From NCBI GenBank assembly GCA_964392615.1, contig CAYMRB010000211.1, positions 1 through 16,649 on the forward strand: 16,649 nucleotides of DNA, read 5' to 3'. How positions within the stretch are numbered: position 1 is the first letter of the stretch; each line of letters opens with the position of its first letter. This stretch comes from CAYMRB01 sp964392615. Its GTDB lineage: Bacteria; Planctomycetota; UBA8108. This document shows positions 8,443-14,165 of this stretch, one piece after another. The position numbers were made by a program, and so were the translations under genes. The notes under the pieces are model-generated. The model did not search any database. It had not been told where the DNA came from and saw nothing but the letters and a program-made list of their open reading frames with translations.

Positions 8443-9066
8443 CTAGCCGTCGCTCCCGCCGTTGTCGTCGCTGTCGCCGACGCCGAGCCAGTAGTCGCGC
8501 AGCCCGCCGGGCCAGAAGCGCTCAGGGAGCACGATCGAGGCCGGCGTCCGCTCGGGCAGCACGACGTACGGAAACCAACTGCTGACCAGCCGGCGCCCCG
8601 GAAGGTGGTCGCGAAAGAGCATGGTCGACGTGTAGTAGATCGTCTCGCCCCCGGTCGCCGAGAGCGGCAACGCGAGGTTGAGCTCGGTGCTGAGCTCGTC
8701 GGTGATGACCTCCACCACACGCCGCAGATCGCGAGGCGCTTGCTCCGTACTTCCCTTGAGCGAGAAGATCTTTCCCGCCAGCTTGTCGAGCGCGTCGAGA
8801 CTCTCGATAGGACCCGGTCGATCGAAGAAGAGGGTGGCACACGGGTGGTCCTCCGGGCCGTCCTCGAAGATGTTCATGTTCGCCTGCACGATGCGAGCCC
8901 AGACGACTCGACCGAAGTCGAGAAGCGGCTCCTGGTCGTCCTCGATCGGACCGAAGCCGTTCTCGCGCCCCCAATCCGGCAGCCGGATCCGCTCGAGTGG
9001 CGGATAGAACCCGCGACGTTCACGTTCGCGGTCGAGCGCGCCCTGGCAGTACTGGAGCGGGTCCAT
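8443..9066 (-). CDS. Unrecognised protein, third gene of the Hsp70/J-like cluster
   Basis: This is a 207-residue protein that I do not recognise. It has no signal peptide or membrane helix and looks soluble and acidic, with a mixed alpha/beta pattern. An N-terminal half rich in Trp, Asp and Pro (R-L-P-D-W-G-R-E-N-G-F-G-P) is followed by a helical stretch at about 95-135, then a beta-rich end (E-T-I-Y-Y-T-S-T-M-L-F and S-S-W-F-P-Y-V-V-L-P). The tail is low-complexity Asp/Gly/Ser. The start ATG at 9066-9064 overlaps the upstream J-like gene's stop by one base (TGATG), a classic coupling arrangement, so I reject the longer open frame running to 9933. The context ties it to the Hsp70 and J-like proteins, perhaps as a client, adaptor or effector. 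No function should be assigned. Confidence 0.8.
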   Translation of the reverse strand: MDPLQYCQGALDRERERRGFYPPLERIRLPDWGRENGFGPIEDDQEPLLDFGRVVWARIVQANMNIFEDGPEDHPCATLFFDRPGPIESLDALDKLAGKIFSLKGSTEQAPRDLRRVVEVITDELSTELNLALPLSATGGETIYYTSTMLFRDHLPGRRLVSSWFPYVVLPERTPASIVLPERFWPGGLRDYWLGVGDSDDNGGSDG

Positions 9067-10706
9067 CAGCGCAGCCCCCCCGGCGTGGACGGCCCGGCTC
9101 CGAACGACCGGCCGCGAGAGCCTCCCGTCGATGACGATGTTCCGCCGGGCCGGACGCCGCGGTAGCCTCCCGGCACGACGGAGCGGCGGCGAGTGCCTCC
9201 TGATCCGTACGGCGACGAGCGGCCCGGCAATCCACCGCGAGCGCCGGGCGCGAAGGGATCGGGCGACCGCCCCCGATAGGTCCCGGGGCCGGTCGGTGTC
9301 CCGGGGCCGGCCGGTGTCACGCCGCCGGGCAGTCCGCCGCGAGCGCCTCCCGTCGGCGACGGCCGCCTGCCTCCGGGCCACGCGTCCGTCTCGGCAGAGT
9401 CCATTGGGCCACGCAGATCTTCGAGCGGATCTCTCGGACGGTAAGGACGCGAGCGGCCGCCACTCGCAGGCGCGCTCGCCTCCGGCCGAACGCGGTCGCT
9501 CCGACGCTCCAACCACGATCGACGATCCGACCCGCCGAACGCGCCGAGCAAACGAAGGAACCCGATCGCGCCGATGACGATCGCGATCCAGACCCATGCC
9601 GGCACCCGAGTTCCCCGCTGCACGTGCGCCGCGTTGTGCCGCCACCGCCGGCGCTCGGCCGCAGCGTGCGCGCGGTCTGCCGCCGCGTTCGCGCGCGCCG
9701 TCTCTGCTTCGCGCTGCCGGCACACCTCCGCCGCCTGGCGCGCCCCGGCGAGAAGCTCGCGCGGATACGGTTCGTCCGGAACGCACCGCACCGCGAGCTT
9801 CGCGCAGTACTCGGCCGCCTTCGGGTAGACCGGCAACGCCTCGACCAGGAGCTCGACGACCGCCTTGGCGATCGTCAGCCGGCGATCGGGGTCCTCCGGC
9901 AGCATAGAGTCCATGCGCTTCAGCGTGCCGCACACGCCGCGAAGATCGCGCGCCATCATGTCGACACGGACCAACGCCAGGAAGAGCTCGAGCTCGGCCG
10001 ATCGGAGGTCGTCCGCGCTCTCCAGCGCGCTTTCGAGAACCTCGCGAGCCTCGTCCTGCCGCTCCAACCGCCAGAGCAGCTGACTCCGAAAGAGCGCATT
10101 TGGCGCCGGGTCCTCGCCGAGATCGCGCGCCTTCTTGGCGAAGTGGAGAGCCTTGTCGAGAAGGCCGCGGTACTGCGCGTCGTCGCGCGCGACGAGCGCC
10201 CGCGCGGCGAGCGCCCGCGCGAATCGACCGATGTGGTGCCGGTTGCCGCGATTCACCTGCGCGAGTCGCTTGGCGAAGATCGTCGCTTCCTCGATGTGGC
10301 CGAGATCTCTCGACAGCGCGTACGCGAGAGACAGCGCACGCTCGAGATCGGGCGAGATCTCGAGAATCGTGCGCACCTGGTCGAAGGCGCGCGCCAGATC
10401 TCCCGCTTCGAGAGCCTCGTCGACGCGCTCGAACAGCACGGCATGCTGGCTCCGCTGGCGCAGGTGTTCACGCCACTGGCCTCGCCCCTTCGGGTCGCGG
10501 ATCGCCTCGAACGCCCATTGCACGCGCTGGGCCGCCTCGGCGTCGCCCGAAGCGCGCGCGGTACGAATGGCCTGCGCATACGCCCGGCGTACGTCCTGGT
10601 CGCTCGCGTCGAGCTCGACGCCCAGGATCGCAAATGGATCCTTCGGCGCGTCGGGTGCCGTGGAATCCTCGTGTGCGCCGGACGCATCGGAACGCTCAGT
10701 GCTCAT
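9066..10706 (-). CDS. Membrane protein with degenerate J-like domain (no HPD), helical repeats and Gly/Pro/Arg-rich tail
   Basis: This is a 546-residue protein. Residues about 23-75 resemble a J-domain: D-P-F-A-I-L-G-V, then V-R-R-A-Y in the position of helix II, and A-F-E-A-I-R-D-P near the end. The HPD tripeptide that stimulates Hsp70 ATPase is absent; R51-A-S lies where it should be. Residues about 80-315 are helical pairs resembling TPR repeats. Residues about 320-360 are a charged Ala/Arg/Glu helix, probably coiled coil. One membrane helix follows (about 368-390). The last 155 residues are low-complexity Gly, Pro, Arg and Ser with a repeated G-A-R-G-G-L-P-G motif. The start at 10706-10704 overlaps the Hsp70 stop by 11 bases. 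The layout suggests a membrane-tethered partner of the adjacent HscC-type Hsp70 that may bind it without normal ATPase stimulation. E. coli HscC also pairs with dedicated membrane J-proteins, from family knowledge. The J assignment is by motif only. Confidence 0.82.
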   Translation of the reverse strand: MSTERSDASGAHEDSTAPDAPKDPFAILGVELDASDQDVRRAYAQAIRTARASGDAEAAQRVQWAFEAIRDPKGRGQWREHLRQRSQHAVLFERVDEALEAGDLARAFDQVRTILEISPDLERALSLAYALSRDLGHIEEATIFAKRLAQVNRGNRHHIGRFARALAARALVARDDAQYRGLLDKALHFAKKARDLGEDPAPNALFRSQLLWRLERQDEAREVLESALESADDLRSAELELFLALVRVDMMARDLRGVCGTLKRMDSMLPEDPDRRLTIAKAVVELLVEALPVYPKAAEYCAKLAVRCVPDEPYPRELLAGARQAAEVCRQREAETARANAAADRAHAAAERRRWRHNAAHVQRGTRVPAWVWIAIVIGAIGFLRLLGAFGGSDRRSWLERRSDRVRPEASAPASGGRSRPYRPRDPLEDLRGPMDSAETDAWPGGRRPSPTGGARGGLPGGVTPAGPGTPTGPGTYRGRSPDPFAPGARGGLPGRSSPYGSGGTRRRSVVPGGYRGVRPGGTSSSTGGSRGRSFGAGPSTPGGLR

Positions 10707-12420
10707 CCGTGGAGCCCTCGGGCGCGACGAGGCGGAGTTCCGCCGTGCATCGTTCGATGTCCTCGCGACTCTGACTCCGCAGCGCCGTGTGCGCCTCCCG
10801 GATCAACGCGAGCACTCTCTCCCGCTTCTCGTCAGGGAGCGAGTCGACGTCCGCCTCGATCTTCGCGATGATCTCCGCGAGGACGCGCGCCGGAAGCGAT
10901 CGATCCCAGAACGACTCGACCGTCGCCCTCGCGGCCGCGATCCCCGTTCCGCCGTGCTTCTCGGTGCTGTCGATGCGGATTCCAGCGCTCTTGCCGGTCG
11001 CACAGACGATCGCGCTGACGTGGAGGATACCGTCGGTGTCGTACTCGAACGTGATCTCGATGGCCTCCGGTTGGCCGGTTTGCGTCGGGATCCCGCCGAG
11101 GAAGTACTTATCGAGAAAGACATTGTTCTCGACGATCGGATCGTCGCCCTGGAAGACCTCGATGCACACGGTATCCTGCTGCGGATGCATCGTGTGGAAG
11201 CGCTTGGTGCACTTCGCCGGCAGCGATGCGTTGCGGTGGATCAGAGGATCGAAGACGCCGGCGCGCGTCTCGCCCGCATGGTCGCCGACGACCGCGACGC
11301 CGAGGGTGAAAGGCGAGACGTCGGTCACGAGAATGCTCTCGAGCCCGGGCTCTTCCTCGACAAGCGACGCCTGCACCGCCGTGCCGAGCGCGACGGCCAG
11401 CATCGGATCGACGGACGTGTTCGGCGGCCGATCGAAGATCTCTTCGAGGTACGACCGCACCATCGGCATGCGTGTGGAGCCGCCGACGAGAATGACGTCC
11501 GACACGCGGTCCTTGTCGATGCCTGCGTCCGATAGGCTCTTGGCGACGCAGCGGCCCGTGCGCTCGAGGAGGTCACGTGCCAGCTCCTCGAAACGCCGGC
11601 GTGACAGATCGATCGTCAGGCTGATGGTCGAGTCGTCGTCGCATGGCAGGTTCATCAGGTGCAGGGGCGTTGACTCCGCGTCCGACAAACGGATCTTCGC
11701 CTCCTCGACCGCGAGCCGACAGCTCGCGAGAGCCTCAGGTGCCAGTCGGCGTCCCTCGAGCCGCTGGTTCGCCTTCCCGAGAACCCACTGGAAGATGCGC
11801 TCCTCGAAGTCGTCACCGCCGAGCCGACTGTCGCCGTGGCACGCGCGAACGCTGAAGATGCCCTCGAACATCTCGAGGACCGAGACGTCGAAGGTGCCGC
11901 CACCGAGGTCGTAGACGACGATGTACGCGCCCTCGGTGTCGAGCTTATCGAGCCCGTAGGCCAGCGCCGCCGCCGTCGGCTCGCTGATCAACCGCTCGAC
12001 CCGGAGCCCGGCGATCTCGCCAGCTTCCCGCGTCGCCCGGCGCTGCACCTCGTTGAAGTACGCGGGGACACTGATGACGGCGCGATCGACCGGCGCTTCG
12101 AGGCTCGCCTCAGCCACACGGCGCAGGTCGCGGAGGATCATCGCCGCGACGTCTTGCGGTCGCAGCGACTCACCGCCGAGAAGAAACGTCCGGTCGCTTC
12201 CCATGAGCCGCTTCGCGGAGAGAATCGCGCTCGCGGGGTCGAGGCGGGCGGCGTTGCGCGCGGCCCGACCGAGGACCAAGCCGAGATGCTTGTCGAACGC
12301 CACGGCCGACGGAACGTGCGTGTCACCGGTGGGCGTGCGCAATATGCGCGGGCCGTCGCCATCGGGAACGGCGACCAGCGAGTTCGTTGTGCCCAGATCG
12401 ATGCCGACGAATCGTCCCAT
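10696..12420 (-). CDS. hscC: HscC-type Hsp70 chaperone
   Basis: This is a 574-residue cytoplasmic Hsp70, shorter than canonical DnaK (about 640). The ATPase domain is intact: phosphate-1 loop G-I-D-L-G-T-T-N-S at 6-14, phosphate-2 D-L-G-G-G-T-F-D-V-S at 171-180, and adenosine motif V-I-L-V-G-G-S-T-R-M-P at 309-319. The substrate-binding domain starts after a linker (about 361-367) that lacks the usual D-L-L-L-D and reads S-I-L-V-T-D-V. The stretches T-M-H-P-Q-Q-D (410-416) and the N-N-V-F-L-D region near 432 match HscC rather than DnaK, as I recall the E. coli HscC sequence. The helical lid is short (about 495-574) and there is no DnaK-type acidic C-terminal tail. It heads a three-gene overlapping cluster with a J-like membrane protein and an unknown protein; no grpE or canonical dnaJ is adjacent. 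The start ATG has only a weak GGAAGG site 13-14 bases upstream. The assignment to Hsp70 is certain, to the HscC subgroup likely. Confidence 0.93.
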   Translation of the reverse strand: MGRFVGIDLGTTNSLVAVPDGDGPRILRTPTGDTHVPSAVAFDKHLGLVLGRAARNAARLDPASAILSAKRLMGSDRTFLLGGESLRPQDVAAMILRDLRRVAEASLEAPVDRAVISVPAYFNEVQRRATREAGEIAGLRVERLISEPTAAALAYGLDKLDTEGAYIVVYDLGGGTFDVSVLEMFEGIFSVRACHGDSRLGGDDFEERIFQWVLGKANQRLEGRRLAPEALASCRLAVEEAKIRLSDAESTPLHLMNLPCDDDSTISLTIDLSRRRFEELARDLLERTGRCVAKSLSDAGIDKDRVSDVILVGGSTRMPMVRSYLEEIFDRPPNTSVDPMLAVALGTAVQASLVEEEPGLESILVTDVSPFTLGVAVVGDHAGETRAGVFDPLIHRNASLPAKCTKRFHTMHPQQDTVCIEVFQGDDPIVENNVFLDKYFLGGIPTQTGQPEAIEITFEYDTDGILHVSAIVCATGKSAGIRIDSTEKHGGTGIAAARATVESFWDRSLPARVLAEIIAKIEADVDSLPDEKRERVLALIREAHTALRSQSREDIERCTAELRLVAPEGSTDEH

Positions 12421-12482
12421 GAGATGTGCCGCCTTCCGGAACGCATCACCCGCGCCCCGCTACGTGCTGCCAAGCAAACCCC

Positions 12483-12500
12483 TCCGCGCTCCACCGCGGA
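12483..12500 (-). terminator. Possible terminator hairpin between the BNR_4 gene and the Hsp70 cluster
   Basis: A perfect 6-base stem (TCCGCG/CGCGGA) with a 6-base loop lies just after the BNR_4 stop. On the minus strand it is followed by AGGGGTTTGC, so the T tract is weak. It could attenuate read-through into the Hsp70 gene 63 bases further on. Confidence 0.35.
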
Positions 12501-12511
12501 CTGGAAGATTG

Positions 12512-12523
12512 GAGGTTAACCTC
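12512..12523. repeat. Perfect 12-base palindrome over the BNR_4 stop codon
   Basis: GAGGTTAACCTC is fully self-complementary and contains the TAA stop of the BNR_4 gene. With no loop it is a poor hairpin; it may be chance or a protein-binding site. Confidence 0.5.
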
Positions 12524-13949
12524 GCCGCGCGGAGAAATCCAGAATGCGCAACCGCGTCGACTCGTGGTGCGAACCGGGCGATTGCTGCGCCATGACCGAA
12601 AGGACTCCCTCGCTCTTCCACCGGGCCAGATCGCCCAGCATCTCGCCCGTGAACGGCCCCGGCTCGACGTGGACGATGCGCCAGTCCTTCCAGCGCGCAG
12701 CGGCGGTCGCGACAGCGATGGTCAGTTGGCCCATGCGCGGCGCGCCACGGGGGCGCCAGGCGTCGCAGCAGATGAGGTAGGCACAGTCCTGCGAGTCGAA
12801 GAACAGCTTGGGACGACTGCCGACCACCAGCGGCAACTCGACGTGCTGCCACTGCGCATGCTTGTCGCGCCAGTAGTGATGGTAGCGCCGCGCCTCCGGG
12901 GGGCCCCACCGCTCTGCGCCGGGCTTGCTGCCGACGGCCCGGAGCGACGCCTCCGTGCAGTGCCAGACCACGGCGTGAACGCGGCCTTGCGAGTCGACGG
13001 CCTGCCCGTGCGTGTTCATCAGTCCGAGGGTGCGGGGAATCTCGACGACCTTGACGTGCGGGGAGGCCACCCCGGGCGGCGCGGTCAGCGGCTCACCGCG
13101 GTTGTTCCGCCAGGTGATCCCGCCGTCCTCGCTGTACGCGTACATCAGATCGTGGTTCGCGCCCTGAGAGCTCTCGCGCCAGACCCACGTGACATGCAGC
13201 TTGCCGTGCGGTCCATAGTCGTAGCCGTTCGGGTAGGAACAGCGAGAGTCGCTCGCGCCGACGGAGTCTTGAAAGCGACCGGCGCGCGAGTCGATCTGCC
13301 GCGTGTTGCGCCAGCTGCCCGTAGCGGCATCGTAGTCGACGAGCATGCGGTCGCCGTTGCCGGATCCGCCCTGGCGATAGCCGAACTGCAGCGAGCCATC
13401 CGGCGTCTGCCAGAAGCGCGGATACGTGATGCGGATCCGCCGGCCCTTCTCCAGCGCCGAAGTGATGCCGCCGAAGAGAGATGCCGACCATTCGACGCCG
13501 CTCGGCTGTGTAGCCACACGCGGCCGCGAGACGCGGTAGTGGAGATCGTGACCGTGATGGTCGAACGCGAGGTGCACCGTGCCATCGCGCGGGCAGATGC
13601 CGACGGAGATCGTGTTGTGCGCGTCGTTGCTCTTGAAGTGGTAGTCCTCGAAACGGATGACCTGCCACGCTCCGTTCGGCAGCTGACGTCGCGCGAGACA
13701 CACGCGGCGCTTGCCGTCGTAGTAGCCGACGTATTGATAGCCGCGATGCGTGGTGACGGCATCCTGCTGAAACGACAACCCGTTGATGCACTGCCCGAAG
13801 CCCCCGCGGATGGTCAAGGCCGCGGCATCGACGACGCTGTCGCCGATCTTGGCGATGCGGATCTCGCCGACGTCGGCCGATGGATCTTCGCCGCGAACGG
13901 CGCCCCCTGCCGCAAAGGCGATGAGTGCCACTCCGATCAGCGCGCGCAT
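12516..13949 (-). CDS. Secreted BNR_4 beta-propeller protein, PL24/PL25 ulvan-lyase-like
   Basis: This 477-residue protein has a signal peptide (M-R-A-L start, hydrophobic about 4-17) and is full length for BNR_4 propeller proteins. Conserved segments are D-A-H-N (His111), F-D-H-H-G-H (His131/132), I-T-Y-P-R (Tyr176), G-Y-R-Q-G (Arg192) and L-H-V-T-W (His252). The spacings His111-His131 (20), His111-Tyr176 (65), Tyr176-Arg192 (16) and to His252 agree with the PL25 active-site and metal residues His123, His143, Tyr188, Arg204 and His264 as I remember them, each offset by 12. If correct, the enzyme cleaves uronic-acid-containing sulfated glycans such as ulvan by beta-elimination. Many BNR_4 proteins are untested, so the substrate is inference. 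The start has an excellent GAGGAGG site 7 bases upstream and a TACAAT box beyond it. The gene is divergent from the GH2 fusion gene, suggesting shared use in polysaccharide breakdown. Confidence 0.85.
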   Translation of the reverse strand: MRALIGVALIAFAAGGAVRGEDPSADVGEIRIAKIGDSVVDAAALTIRGGFGQCINGLSFQQDAVTTHRGYQYVGYYDGKRRVCLARRQLPNGAWQVIRFEDYHFKSNDAHNTISVGICPRDGTVHLAFDHHGHDLHYRVSRPRVATQPSGVEWSASLFGGITSALEKGRRIRITYPRFWQTPDGSLQFGYRQGGSGNGDRMLVDYDAATGSWRNTRQIDSRAGRFQDSVGASDSRCSYPNGYDYGPHGKLHVTWVWRESSQGANHDLMYAYSEDGGITWRNNRGEPLTAPPGVASPHVKVVEIPRTLGLMNTHGQAVDSQGRVHAVVWHCTEASLRAVGSKPGAERWGPPEARRYHHYWRDKHAQWQHVELPLVVGSRPKLFFDSQDCAYLICCDAWRPRGAPRMGQLTIAVATAAARWKDWRIVHVEPGPFTGEMLGDLARWKSEGVLSVMAQQSPGSHHESTRLRILDFSARRG

Positions 13950-13956
13950 GCGTCGG

Positions 13957-13963
13957 CCTCCTC
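13957..13963 (-). promoter_or_regulatory. Strong ribosome binding site of the BNR_4 gene
   Basis: GAGGAGG on the minus strand, 7 bases before the ATG at 13949. It is one of the best Shine-Dalgarno matches in the window and fixes the start. Confidence 0.7.
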
Positions 13964-13988
13964 GTTCAACCTGCGAAAGGCTGCCAGG

Positions 13989-13994
13989 ATTGTA
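13989..13994 (-). promoter_or_regulatory. Candidate -10 box for the BNR_4 gene
   Basis: TACAAT on the minus strand (5 of 6 to the sigma-70 consensus) lies about 40 bases upstream of the ATG in otherwise very GC-rich DNA. No good -35 box is seen at 16-18 bases, so this is a weak call. Confidence 0.3.
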
Positions 13995-14165
13995 GCTGCG
14001 AGGCGAGGTGGGTGGAAGAGGACCGCCGCGCCACGAACGACGCCGCGACGGCTGCGCGCGTCGATCGCGCGGGGTTGACTTCCGAGGAACTCGCGAGGCA
14101 GGGTGGGCGATGGGTCCCGATCGCGGGGTCGGGCGCCATCGCTGGAGCTCTGCGTTTCCCGATCC

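Noticed and set aside
9067..9933. Longer start for the 207-residue protein
   Set aside because: The extension overlaps the tail of the J-like gene in another frame and is Arg/Gly/Ala low complexity. The TGATG coupling at 9066 is a better start.
9624..10871. Plus-strand open frames of 415 codons here and 466 codons at 10135-11535
   Set aside because: They are antisense to the Hsp70 and J-like genes, whose reading is supported by conserved motifs and overlapping starts.
12426..14078. Plus-strand open frame of 550 codons
   Set aside because: It is antisense to the BNR_4 gene, which has a signal peptide, a strong ribosome site and family motifs.
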